The position numbers and the translations under genes are program-made. This document shows, in pieces, positions 1 through 7,096 of a DNA stretch of 14,789 nt; positions within the stretch are counted from its first letter, which is position 1, and the number at the start of each line of letters is the position of its first letter. This DNA comes from Fermentibacter sp964564435 (GTDB taxonomy: Bacteria; Fermentibacterota; Fermentibacteria; Fermentibacterales; Fermentibacteraceae): NCBI GenBank assembly GCA_964564435.1, contig CAZMAT010000026.1, positions 1-14,789 of the forward strand. The letters are read 5' to 3'. The notes under the pieces are model-generated. The model did not search any database, was not told the origin of the DNA, and saw only the letters and a program-made list of their open reading frames with translations.

Positions 1-2
1 AC

Positions 3-1214
3 ATCGTCAGGCTGCAGCTTTCGATGACGAGCGCCCAGGGCTCGTGGAGCTTCGACCTGCCTCTGCTGGTCTACGCTCCCGGACTATGCGTCTCGATGTG
101 CTCGATAGACGACTCGGCGGGCGGCAACGGCAACGGGTACGCCGAGGCGGGTGAGAGCTTCGACCTCCTGGTCGACCTTGCGAACACCGGCCTGCTCGAA
201 GCCACCGACATCGAGGCGTCGGTCCCCGCCGGACCGTCCTGGCTCTCGTGGACAGCCTCCACCGGTACCGTCGCTTCCATACCAGCAGGCGGCACCGGCG
301 TCGTGGTCTTCGGCGGCAGCCTGTCCCCCTCTGCCCCGGCCATAGCGGTGCAGGACTTCCTGGTCGAGCTCTCCGCCTCGCCCGGCTGGAGCGGACAGGA
401 CACCCTCTCCCTGATCGTGGGCGACTTCGGCATGTCGGAGGATGTCGAGTCGGGATCGCCGGGATGGACCCACTCGGGCGCGGGCGACCAGTGGCATGTA
501 ACTGCCTCGGCGGGACACTCGGGGACGCACTCGTGGTACTGCGCCGATCCTTCGGGCGGAGGGTACGGGCCGTCGATGGACGCGGTGCTGAGAACCCCGT
601 CCGTATACCTGGCCCCGGATGCTGAACTGACGTTCTGGTCGCGGTTCGACCTCGCGCTCTATGGAGCCGACGGGCTCTATGTCGTCCTCAGCAATCCGTC
701 CGGCATCGAACGCGACACGATCGACTTCATCGGCTCGGGCGGACTGCTGGGTTCCGGGAGCGGTGCGGGCAGGAACGACATGCAGTGGCTGCCCAGGACA
801 TACGATCTGTCAGGGCTGAGGGAGGCGGGGGCCGAGGTCAGGATCGAGTTCTCGTTCCATTCGGACCTCGACGACGAGGGCCCGGGCTTCTGGCTCGACG
901 ACTTCACCCTGGACGGCTGCTACAGCGGCACCCTCGGCGTGGAGGGCGGCGGTGCACCACTCGTACTGACCGCGGGTGCTCCCTGCCCGAATCCGGCCCG
1001 GGGGAGCGTCTCGCTGTACCTGGCCGTGCCTGAATCGCCCTGGACCGCGTCCGTGTTCGACACGGCGGGCAGGCTGATCCTCCGGGAGGCGCACGACCAG
1101 CCCTACTGCGGCGCCTACTCGGTCGACCTGCCGGGCATGGCCTCTGGCGTGTACTTCATCCGGGTAGAATCGCGCGGGGCTTCGGTGGTGAGGCGCGCAG
1201 TCGTGCTGGACTGA
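3..1214 (+). CDS. Exported multidomain protein, C-terminal part, with type IX-like sorting domain (5' end outside window)
   Basis: The frame is open back to the window edge, so the Met at 24 is probably internal and only the C-terminus is seen. Numbering from that Met, residues about 33-130 look like a CARDB-type beta-sandwich (AEAGESFDLLVDLANTGLLEA). Residues about 138-300 resemble the jelly-roll/MAM-like module found in secreted peptidases (GWTHSGAGDQWHV, then WFDDF-type GFWLDDFTLDGC). Residues about 318-396 are a FlgD-Ig/Por-type sorting domain: PCPNPARG, SVFDTAGRLI, SGVYFIRVES, ending VVRRAVVLD. Such tails direct export and surface anchoring through a type IX-like system. The catalytic or binding N-terminus lies upstream; a C25 or M6-like peptidase is possible but not shown. 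It converges on the VIT-VWA gene with about 150 bp between them and no clear terminator there. Confidence 0.85.
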   Translation: MVRLQLSMTSAQGSWSFDLPLLVYAPGLCVSMCSIDDSAGGNGNGYAEAGESFDLLVDLANTGLLEATDIEASVPAGPSWLSWTASTGTVASIPAGGTGVVVFGGSLSPSAPAIAVQDFLVELSASPGWSGQDTLSLIVGDFGMSEDVESGSPGWTHSGAGDQWHVTASAGHSGTHSWYCADPSGGGYGPSMDAVLRTPSVYLAPDAELTFWSRFDLALYGADGLYVVLSNPSGIERDTIDFIGSGGLLGSGSGAGRNDMQWLPRTYDLSGLREAGAEVRIEFSFHSDLDDEGPGFWLDDFTLDGCYSGTLGVEGGGAPLVLTAGAPCPNPARGSVSLYLAVPESPWTASVFDTAGRLILREAHDQPYCGAYSVDLPGMASGVYFIRVESRGASVVRRAVVLD

Positions 1215-1366
1215 TCGGCGGAGACGGAGACTCACTGGTCCGAACCGGATCAAGCACGCATTCTCGCATCGTGATCGACAGGACTGGTATTGTCAAATCT
1301 TCGAAACCAGCCTGCGCTATTAAAAACCTCACAACCGAGTCACTGCGATGCTGCAGTCTGCAATGA

Positions 1367-4036
1367 TCATGATTCGAACTCGATCACGAGAGTGATTCTG
1401 CCGGATCGCTCCAGTCTTCCGGGCAACGCCGCCTCTTCGAGAATGGGCGCGATCCTCTCCACCAGATCGGCACTTCCGGTTTCATCGGCAACGAGGTGTA
1501 CGAACTCGACCGAACCGAGTTCGTCGAAACCGACCTCGAATGTCATCAAGCCCTCTGGAACAGGCACTCCGGATTCGAGTGAATCGATCAGGGCTGCATA
1601 CTGCCCGGTCATCTCGGCTGCGAGGAGGGAGAAAGCCTCGAGGACCTGCGTCGAATCGAGCGGAACAGGAGCTGAAACCGTCCTGATCAAGACACGCGGA
1701 TCGCGGGAGACGCAGTACATCGAAGAGGTAACATCGTGCAGGATGATTCCTCTCTCCTCCTGCACCGAGATGACGGTAGCGCCGACAGTTGATGGCTGCA
1801 GCCCACCGGCGATCGGTCCGGGATCTGAGCCGAAGATCGTCCCGTAGCGTTCGCCCTCCGCCATGTTGACGGGGACTTCTACGAGTGTAGGAACACCCTC
1901 GACGTTGCGGATCTCCTCGCTCACGGCGACGAACGAGGTATAGTCGCTCACGATTCCGTATCTGAGAGCGATGTCCGTTATCTGGTCGGCCAGGACCTGC
2001 GAGAAAACCGATCGCCCGCGGGAATCATACATCTGCCTCTCCAGATCGTGGATCATCCGTCGCGCCCAGAGAGTTCCTATCGCATCGTCGGGATCCTCAT
2101 CGCGGGGAAGCCTTATGAGCAATGATTCGTTCCAGTAGTCGTCGCCACAGAAACCGCTCAGGTGGATGCGTCCGCGGCCCGGTTCCGAGAATCGTCCTGC
2201 AATAACGATCGGCTGCCCGTCATAGAGGTCAGGGACCTCTGCCGGAACCAGATCGAACAGTTCGAGTGATCCATCATCCAGTTCGATGTTGATCAGATAG
2301 GGATTGTTGATCTTCCCATAGATGTTTGCCACAGCGGAAACTGGGTCCTCGTCGAGGGCGATGTAGTGAGCCGAGCCGCGTCCCTCCTCGGCGAGACCTT
2401 CGATCAGATACCGGTTGGGGCTCGAACCGACTCCGACACTGAAGAGCCTGGTGTTATCCCCGAGAGTTTCCCTCAGTTCGGCCAGTATTTCAGCCTCGTT
2501 GCTGATCTGCCCATCGGTAAGGAGAATAACGAACCGCATCCTCTCTGGGTTCTCGGGAAACCCTACAGCGGTTCGCACTCCGTTAAGCATCTGGGTGCCG
2601 CCCTCGCCGCCAAGTGCATCGATATACTCGATGCCTCTTTGTACGTTACGCTCAGTATTCTCCAGCGGCACTGTTGACATTGCGCTCGAAGTATCGCTGA
2701 AGCGCATGATCTGGAATGAATCGTCGGGGTTCATCCCTCTGATGAACTGCCTGACCATCTCCTTGGCAGCCTCTATGGGGCGGCCGCTCATGGAACCAGA
2801 GCAGTCGACAAGGAAGAACATCTCCTTAGGAACGAAATCGCCTGGTTCAGGGGCGACATCGGGCTGGAAGATCAAGAGAAAGTGCCCGCCCTGTTCACTG
2901 TTCGATGCCAGAAACGCTGGCTCGATCCTGTTCGAAGTGGATGTGTAGGTCAGTACGAAATCGCGGTTGGGTATCTCGTCTTCACGCGACAGTGAGATGT
3001 CGATCCTGTCGTTATCCGATCTATCCTCGTCTATGTCGTGGTTCAGGGAGCGTACCTGTCCGGTCGGGAAGCCTGTATTGAGGCTCACGGAAAGGTCGAT
3101 ATCGTAACCGGTGCGCATCCCTTCCGGCACTACATGGGGTGTGACATGGCTGGCATCGGGGACACGATCAGTATCCGGAGTCCAGCCAGTACCAGAAATC
3201 CCGACCGGCACTCCTGGGGTGAAGCGTGGAGCGATTACCATCGGGAAGGAGAGAGTATACCTGCCGTCATCGTAGGGTACAGTGGCTACATAGCTTATCT
3301 CGATCGTGATGCTGTCGCCGGGAAGAATGTTCCCGACCGTCTGGGTGAAGATGTTCGGGCGCTCCTGTTCCAGCAGGCCTGCAGTCCTGCCTTCCTGCAC
3401 GGATTCCTCATAGATTGTCCTGGCTTCCTCCTTCTCGTAGATCCGGCCCACCACCAGCCTGTCACCGATGTACATGCTCATCCGATCGACGGCACCGTTA
3501 TCAGGAAGCGGGAAAGTATAAACAGCTTCGATCGGCTCCTCGCAGGGGTTCCCGTAGATCTGCCTCACAATCGCTCTTTGGAGGTTTCCTGTCACCTCGA
3601 TGCGGACCGAAGTGTGCTCCAGCGGCAGGTCTATCACTACCGCACTGTCACCAAGAACCCCCTGAAGTCGCCCGGAATAGGGATCTTCGTCGAGGACCGG
3701 GCTTGGGAAGGCGGGAGTATCCTCAACGGCACCGCCTCTGCCGAAATTGACGGTGGTGACAGCTCCTGCTGCAACGATGACGCTGTCCCTTCTGGCCTGC
3801 GTCATGCCGATCATGGATGCAACGAGAGCGTACGTTCCGGGAGGTACATCTGTAATGCAGTAATACCCAGTCCCTTCAGTCATTGCACCCATGGAGGAGC
3901 CCAGTATCATCACTGTAGCGCCTATCAAGGAATTTCCATAACTGTCGGAGACATAGCCGTCGATCTGCCCCGTACTCTGCGCAGAAGCTGATGATAGCAC
4001 TGTAGCAAGTAATGCACACGCTAGAAAGAACCGCAT
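1367..4036 (-). CDS. VIT and von Willebrand A domain surface protein with carboxypeptidase-regulatory-like N-terminus
   Basis: The frame extends to 4099, but the ATG at 4036 is preferred: GGGAGGG lies 6 nt upstream and the product opens with a signal peptide (MRFFLACALLATVLSSASAQ). The 889-residue product has, in order: a carboxypeptidase regulatory-like sandwich (about 24-99, GQIDGYVSDSYGNSLIGATV); a VIT domain (about 125-250, EAVYTFPLPDNGAVDRM, EKEEARTIYEESV, ERPNIFTQTVGNILPGDS); and a VWA domain (about 405-575). The VWA MIDAS is complete: D411-x-S413-x-S415 in VDCSGSMSG, T481 in GGTQM and D508 in LLTDG. The last 50 residues (GSVEFVHLVADETG to ITLVIEFES) resemble a TonB/AgmX-type C-terminal fold, which is less certain. 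VIT-VWA proteins of the inter-alpha-inhibitor heavy-chain type bind other proteins through a metal ion. Two 60-base lines inside the gene have 32 and 31 G+C, against 41 in a line of the next gene. Confidence 0.92.
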   Translation of the reverse strand: MRFFLACALLATVLSSASAQSTGQIDGYVSDSYGNSLIGATVMILGSSMGAMTEGTGYYCITDVPPGTYALVASMIGMTQARRDSVIVAAGAVTTVNFGRGGAVEDTPAFPSPVLDEDPYSGRLQGVLGDSAVVIDLPLEHTSVRIEVTGNLQRAIVRQIYGNPCEEPIEAVYTFPLPDNGAVDRMSMYIGDRLVVGRIYEKEEARTIYEESVQEGRTAGLLEQERPNIFTQTVGNILPGDSITIEISYVATVPYDDGRYTLSFPMVIAPRFTPGVPVGISGTGWTPDTDRVPDASHVTPHVVPEGMRTGYDIDLSVSLNTGFPTGQVRSLNHDIDEDRSDNDRIDISLSREDEIPNRDFVLTYTSTSNRIEPAFLASNSEQGGHFLLIFQPDVAPEPGDFVPKEMFFLVDCSGSMSGRPIEAAKEMVRQFIRGMNPDDSFQIMRFSDTSSAMSTVPLENTERNVQRGIEYIDALGGEGGTQMLNGVRTAVGFPENPERMRFVILLTDGQISNEAEILAELRETLGDNTRLFSVGVGSSPNRYLIEGLAEEGRGSAHYIALDEDPVSAVANIYGKINNPYLINIELDDGSLELFDLVPAEVPDLYDGQPIVIAGRFSEPGRGRIHLSGFCGDDYWNESLLIRLPRDEDPDDAIGTLWARRMIHDLERQMYDSRGRSVFSQVLADQITDIALRYGIVSDYTSFVAVSEEIRNVEGVPTLVEVPVNMAEGERYGTIFGSDPGPIAGGLQPSTVGATVISVQEERGIILHDVTSSMYCVSRDPRVLIRTVSAPVPLDSTQVLEAFSLLAAEMTGQYAALIDSLESGVPVPEGLMTFEVGFDELGSVEFVHLVADETGSADLVERIAPILEEAALPGRLERSGRITLVIEFES

Positions 4037-4216
4037 CACAATCCCTCCCGTGCTGGGTTCGACTCGGCATTGCGAAGGAACGATATCCAATTCAGACACG
4101 CATGGACAGGGATAGCGTATTATCCGGCGTTCATTCGAAACCTATCATGCTCAGTGTCCGTTGTCGCGGAGGAGTCACATCCGCAATACTCGGTTCTCTG
4201 AAGCAGGAGGAAAAGG

Positions 4217-4237
4217 CGCCCGGACACCAACCGGGCG
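4217..4237. other. Hairpin upstream of the 4266 gene
   Basis: Perfect 7-bp arms CGCCCGG and CCGGGCG enclose a 7-nt loop (ACACCAA). Read on the minus strand it is followed by CCTTTTCC, so it could be a weak terminator that insulates the VIT-VWA gene. Read on the plus strand it would sit in the 5' leader of the 4266 gene. The role is not settled. Confidence 0.4.
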
Positions 4238-4265
4238 TCGTCGACTCTCGTGGGAGGTGCTCTTG

Positions 4266-4910
4266 ATGCATGCCATGATTCTCGCCGCCATGCTCGCCGC
4301 GGAGCCAGCAGGCGGCACCCGCCTCACAGACAACATGTTCTGCTACTACAACCCCGAAGAGGCGCCGCAGGCGCCGGACGCATCGCTCTACAGCGCTGAC
4401 GAGCTGCTCCTGGTCGAAGCCGCCATGGCCCGGCTGCAGGCTTTCGTCCCCCTGACCGAGATGCCCGGCGACCTCTACTTCGAGGAGTCGATAGCGCTCG
4501 AGAAGCGCCAGGGGCTCGAGCATACGGCGGCAGTGCTCTCGGACGACCCCACCTACGCACTGACGGTGATGGAGTACCTCGCCGATGCGCCGATCTTCTA
4601 CGAGTGGGAGGGGATGCACGAAGGCCCGCTGGCCGAGGCGGAGTATGCCGCGCAGTACCTGGCGGAGAACCCGGAAACAATCATCGAGCCGTTCCTCCTG
4701 ACGTTCCTGCTGCACAGGTACCGGGCGGCATGGGAGTGCGCGACGGTGAACGGCGACGAAGCCGTTGCTGCTCAGGCGCTCGAGGCCTTCACCGGCTTCT
4801 ACCTTAGAGCCGGGGCGTACGGCGATCCGACTCTTGCTCTGGTTGCGCGCGAGCTGAAGGCTGCCCCCTCGATCTACATGTACGCCGACTTCCCCGGCTG
4901 GCCCCGTTAG
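4266..4910 (+). CDS. Unrecognised exported protein, 214 residues
   Basis: The open frame begins at 4161, but the ATG at 4266 has GGGAGG 8 nt upstream and yields a short hydrophobic leader (MHAMILAAMLAAEPAGG), so it is preferred. The leader is short for a signal peptide. The TTG at 4263 would add only one residue. The mature part is acidic and mostly helical in appearance (SADELLLVEAAMARLQAFV, EYAAQYLAENPETIIEPFLL, LTFLLHRYRAAWECA), with few glycines and no catalytic motif I recognise. The C-terminus ends YADFPGWPR. Codon use is strongly GC-biased, as in the flanking genes and unlike the VIT-VWA gene. The stop codon lies only 13 bp before repeat copy 1. No family or function is assigned. Confidence 0.75.
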   Translation: MHAMILAAMLAAEPAGGTRLTDNMFCYYNPEEAPQAPDASLYSADELLLVEAAMARLQAFVPLTEMPGDLYFEESIALEKRQGLEHTAAVLSDDPTYALTVMEYLADAPIFYEWEGMHEGPLAEAEYAAQYLAENPETIIEPFLLTFLLHRYRAAWECATVNGDEAVAAQALEAFTGFYLRAGAYGDPTLALVARELKAAPSIYMYADFPGWPR

Positions 4911-4923
4911 GTGGTGTCTAGGT

Positions 4924-5075
4924 GGTGTCAGGCTACTTTTGCGTTAACACTCGCTAAAGTCAGCAGCTCAACAAGATGCAAGAGGCGTTATCTGCGCCCG
5001 TTTTCGGCGCGTCCGAAACATGGTGCGAAAAGCCTCTCTTGATCGGAATGTCCTGGGCGAAAGTAGTCTGACACC
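4924..5075 (+). repeat. Interspersed structured repeat, copy 1
   Basis: The 152-bp element runs from GGTGTCAGGCTACTTTTGCG to GCGAAAGTAGTCTGACACC; its two ends are imperfect inverted repeats. It aligns without net gaps to the copy at 8503-8655. Shared blocks sit at the same offsets: GGCTACTTTTGCGTTAACAC (4931-4950), TGGTGCGAAAAGCCTCTC (5021-5038) and TCGGAATGTC (5043-5052). A hairpin in the middle (4994-5010, GCGCC and GGCGC) is kept in the other copy with a compensatory change. No ORF of note lies inside. It looks like a non-autonomous mobile element or a structured RNA; no transposase is in the window. Confidence 0.8.
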
Positions 5076-5127
5076 GATCCTAAGTAGCCTGACACCGATC
5101 CCGACACCGATTCCCTGACTCCGATCC
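5071..5127 (+). repeat. Short direct repeats and an extra element end after copy 1
   Basis: ACACCGATCC occurs at 5071-5080 and 5092-5101, with decayed forms at 5104-5114 (ACACCGATTCC) and 5118-5127 (ACTCCGATCC). Between the first two lies a second right-end fragment, AAGTAGCCTGACACC at 5082-5096. So the right end of the repeat element is duplicated and then degrades. Confidence 0.6.
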
Positions 5128-5293
5128 TGATCCCCGAACCCAGCCGGTGAGCGGATTCACTTCTCCGACTGCATCACCGGGCAGGCATCCAGACCACGCC
5201 AGCTCTCCTGGAACGGCAGTCAACCGTTACCGGACCCCCCAACCGCAGATGAGACGCCAGTCGAGTTGAACGACAACGTATAGCGTTCAGTAG
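5128..5293. other. Intergenic stretch with no recognised feature
   Basis: I see no convincing ORF, RNA gene, strong hairpin or repeat here. It lies between the repeat tract and the promoter-like region of the DUF2975 gene. Confidence 0.5.
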
Positions 5294-5346
5294 TTCATGA
5301 TCGTCATGAAGGAATTATTGACAATCGTGATTCATTGCCCCATGTT
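5294..5346 (+). promoter_or_regulatory. Dyad plus promoter-like elements upstream of the DUF2975-HTH operon
   Basis: A perfect dyad TTCATGA-TCG-TCATGAA lies at 5294-5310. Eight bases on is a consensus -35 box TTGACA (5318-5323). A 17-nt spacer leads to CATGTT (5341-5346), a poor -10 match with 3 of 6 bases. The HTH regulator of the operon is a plausible ligand of the dyad, because such small regulators often control their own operon; this is inference. Confidence 0.45.
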
Positions 5347-5394
5347 CCGCCTGCCGGATGGCTCCGATCAATTCACGGAAGAAGGGACGATGTC

Positions 5395-5940
5395 GTGAAC
5401 AGGGATATGCTGATGAACAAACTCGGGAAGGGCCTGCGCTTCCTCTCCTGGCTCGCGCTGGCCCTGCTGCTGTTCCAGGCTCTTGGAGTCGTGATCTACT
5501 CGACGAGTGTCTGGCCCCGGATGAGCGGGATCCCGACATGGGTCTCGATCCTGGGCGCCGTCGCGGTTCTGGCCTGTCTCGTCAGATCATCCCTCTGGGT
5601 GATGATCTACCGGAAGGGAGCAGGAGCATTGTCCGCCCTGGGTTCCGATGGGGATTCAGCGGAGCCGGTGGTGCTTACGGCGATACTGGGCAGGCTCGCG
5701 CGGCTGCTCGTCGCGAGCTGCATCCTGGACGTCCTGCTGCTTCCGGCCATCTTCCTGATGGACACGTTCTTCCCGTTCACGCTGTCGAGCGTGCAGCTCG
5801 GGCTGATCCAGCTCGCCAGCATGCTGCTCCCCCAGGCTTTCGGCCTGTCGGCGCTCATCCTCGCCTATCTGGCCCACCAGTACGGCCGGCTCATCGGAGA
5901 GCGCTGCCGGATGAAGAACGAACTCGATCTGACGATATAG
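5395..5940 (+). CDS. DUF2975-family four-helix membrane protein
   Basis: The GTG at 5395 is chosen because AGGG lies 8 nt upstream; the frame is open to an ATG at 5335, but that adds a polar, uninformative leader. The 181-residue product has four hydrophobic segments at about 15-38, 47-70, 100-122 and 135-162. Segments 2 and 3 are separated by a soluble loop (ALGSDGDSAEPVVLTA). It ends MKNELDLTI. The length, the four helices and the acidic tail ending in LTI are typical of DUF2975, whose members are usually encoded just ahead of a small YozG-like HTH gene. That gene follows here after 10 bp. The molecular role of DUF2975 is not established; a membrane partner or sensor for the regulator is a reasonable inference. 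Confidence 0.82.
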   Translation: MNRDMLMNKLGKGLRFLSWLALALLLFQALGVVIYSTSVWPRMSGIPTWVSILGAVAVLACLVRSSLWVMIYRKGAGALSALGSDGDSAEPVVLTAILGRLARLLVASCILDVLLLPAIFLMDTFFPFTLSSVQLGLIQLASMLLPQAFGLSALILAYLAHQYGRLIGERCRMKNELDLTI

Positions 5941-5950
5941 GGGTGGAGCA

Positions 5951-6163
5951 ATGCCGATCGTAGTGAATCTCGACGTGATGCTGGCGAAGCGGAAGATGAA
6001 GCTCAACGAGCTGTCGGAGGCGATGGGCATCTCGGTGCAGAACCTGTCCATCCTGAAGACGGGGAAGGCCAGGGCGATAAGGTTCTCCACGCTGGATGCC
6101 CTGTGCCGGATCCTGGAGTGCACTCCCGGCGACATCCTCGAGTACAGGAGCGACGGGGCATGA
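5951..6163 (+). CDS. Small YozG-like Cro/C1-type HTH regulator
   Basis: This 70-residue protein is almost entirely a helix-turn-helix domain: MLAKRKMKLNELSEAMGIS, then VQNLSILKTGKARAIRFSTL as the recognition region, and LDALCRILECTPGDILEY as the closing helices. The length, the opening MPIVVNLDVMLAKRKM and the ending GDILEY match the YozG group of DNA-binding proteins. GGTGGAG lies just upstream of the ATG. It is co-transcribed with the DUF2975 membrane protein, 10 bp away. The usual expectation is autoregulation, and the dyad at 5294-5310 is the best candidate site. The gene is followed by a strong hairpin at 6191-6227. Confidence 0.88.
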   Translation: MPIVVNLDVMLAKRKMKLNELSEAMGISVQNLSILKTGKARAIRFSTLDALCRILECTPGDILEYRSDGA

Positions 6164-6190
6164 CGCTGCAACTGCCGATCCGGACGGTTT

Positions 6191-6227
6191 CGCCGGACGC
6201 TCCGGGCTCGACCCGGAGCCTCCGGCG
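6191..6227. terminator. Long hairpin between convergent operons
   Basis: The inner arms GCTCCGGG and CCCGGAGC (8 bp) enclose the loop CTCGA. The outer arms CGCCGGA and TCCGGCG (7 bp) continue the stem after a single C-C mismatch, giving 15 paired positions over 37 nt. It lies 27 bp after the HTH stop and about 100 bp past the stop of the opposing gene, so it probably ends transcription from both sides. There is no T-tract, so it is not a canonical intrinsic terminator. Confidence 0.6.
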
Positions 6228-6327
6228 GCGCAGCACACCGCGATCATGAGCAACCTGGCCCCGATCACCGGTCAGAACATCGCAGGCAAGCTTGAAAGAG
6301 AGATAACCCCGCCCTCCGGCACGGCGC

Positions 6328-6762
6328 CTACATCCTCGACCTGAGCCAGATGCTCGAGACCAGCTTGGTCACGGCCATCACACCCAGGATACCGATGAGC
6401 ATGGGATCGAAGGGGATCGAGTCGCCGGCCGACGGGGCGCTGCGCCATGCCTCGAAGACCATGGCTGCCACCACAGAGAAAACTGCGGCTATCGAGCAGT
6501 TGCGCTCGATGATGAGCTGATGCAGGCGCTCTCGCTCGTCATGGTGCCTGCCCATCGCTGCCCAGATCGAGACGGCGTCCAGCACCAGCAGACCGACGAC
6601 GGTGAAGGACAGTTTCGCGCGTACATCTTCCGGCAGCTGCGCGATGCTGATGAGCCCCCATGCTGCGAGAAAGCAGAATACGTAGACCCATCCCTGCCAG
6701 GTCCTGGGGGCAAGCCCCCAGCCGGCGCGACGATACGTGAACCACTCAGGCCTTCCCAGCAT
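6328..6762 (-). CDS. Small integral membrane protein coupled to the XRE regulator
   Basis: The ORF extends to 6837, but a start at 6762 is preferred because GGAGG lies 6 nt upstream; the adjacent ATG at 6765 leaves only 3 nt. The 144-residue product (MLGRPEWFTYRRAGWGLAPR...) has three or four hydrophobic segments: WQGWVYVFCFLAAWGLISIA, LSFTVVGLLVLDAVSIWAAM, CSIAAVFSVVAAMVF and PMLIGILGVMAVTKLVSSI. A charged cytoplasmic-type loop (GRHHDERERLHQLIIERN) lies between the second and third. Its start overlaps the end of the XRE gene by 17 bp, which implies translational coupling. Small membrane proteins encoded after XRE regulators of this kind are common, but their function is not settled. I cannot assign a family by eye. 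Confidence 0.75.
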   Translation of the reverse strand: MLGRPEWFTYRRAGWGLAPRTWQGWVYVFCFLAAWGLISIAQLPEDVRAKLSFTVVGLLVLDAVSIWAAMGRHHDERERLHQLIIERNCSIAAVFSVVAAMVFEAWRSAPSAGDSIPFDPMLIGILGVMAVTKLVSSIWLRSRM

Positions 6763-6976
6763 CATCCACCTCCATCTCCGGGATGCCGAACAGGTCCTCC
6801 ACCCGGCATCCGAACACCCGTCCCAGCCTGAGCGCAAGCTCGAGCGAGGGCACGTATCTGCCCGCCTCGATCGAGTTGATGGTCTGGCGCGACACTTTCA
6901 CGCAAACCGCCAGCCTGTCCTGCGTCAGACAGGCCTTCTCGCGCAGTTCTCTCAGCCTGTTCATGGAGAGCCCCAT
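6746..6976 (-). CDS. XRE-family (Cro/C1-type) transcriptional regulator
   Basis: An HTH_3-type domain fills the protein: MNRLRELREKACLTQDRLAV, VKVSRQTINSIEAGRYVPSL (the recognition helix) and ELALRLGRVFGCRVEDLFGI. The ATG at 6976 has GGGGAG 7 nt upstream. The ATG at 6964 would remove only MGLS, and an ATG at 7006 lies inside the operator-like palindrome, so it is unlikely. The product is 76 residues from 6976. It overlaps the downstream membrane-protein gene by 17 bp. The upstream region carries a TTGACA/TATGCT promoter covered by two adjacent palindromes, which points to autorepression. The divergent glycosyltransferase gene might also be affected. Confidence 0.9.
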   Translation of the reverse strand: MGLSMNRLRELREKACLTQDRLAVCVKVSRQTINSIEAGRYVPSLELALRLGRVFGCRVEDLFGIPEMEVDDAGKA

Positions 6977-6997
6977 GCTCGATCTCCCCTCCGGTAT

Positions 6998-7031
6998 GTA
7001 AAGCATACTTTACGACAAGCTCGCTTGTCAA
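6998..7031 (-). promoter_or_regulatory. Promoter with two abutting palindromes upstream of the XRE gene
   Basis: On the minus strand TTGACA (7031-7026) and TATGCT (7007-7002) are separated by 18 nt. The palindrome GTAAAG-CATA-CTTTAC (6998-7013) covers the -10. A second perfect palindrome, GACAAGC-TC-GCTTGTC (7014-7029), starts at the very next base and covers the spacer and most of the -35. The arrangement suggests a repressor site for the XRE protein. Confidence 0.65.
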
Positions 7032-7047
7032 AGTGATGGGTTCGGGG

Positions 7048-7062
7048 ATCAGATCATCTGAT
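7048..7062. promoter_or_regulatory. Third dyad, on the glycosyltransferase side of the divergent gap
   Basis: ATCAGAT-C-ATCTGAT is a perfect dyad about 35 bp before the glycosyltransferase start. It overlaps GATAAT (7060-7065), a possible -10 for the plus strand, although no good -35 is visible at the right distance. Confidence 0.4.
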
Positions 7063-7096
7063 AATCGTCGAGATGAAATCCTGTGGGAGGGGTTCC

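Noticed and set aside
1215..1366. Search for a terminator between the convergent genes at the left side
   Set aside because: Only a weak 5-bp inverted pair (CTGGT and ACCAG) with a long loop was found, which is not enough to report.
3038..3991. Long plus-strand open frame opposite the VIT-VWA gene
   Set aside because: Its composition is that of an antisense shadow, it has no ribosome site or domain, and the minus-strand VIT-VWA protein with intact motifs explains the region.
4131..4715. Minus-strand open frame opposite the 4266 gene
   Set aside because: The product is rich in Arg, Glu and Val with no domain, and the plus-strand frame has a good ribosome site and a leader peptide.
5071..5127. 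Short repeated units considered as a CRISPR array
   Set aside because: Units are about 10 bp, irregularly spaced and decaying, with no spacers of constant length and no cas gene.
5358..5963. Second plus-strand frame overlapping the DUF2975 gene
   Set aside because: It encodes an Arg/Gly/Ala-rich product without membrane segments, while the other frame gives the expected four-helix protein paired with its HTH gene.
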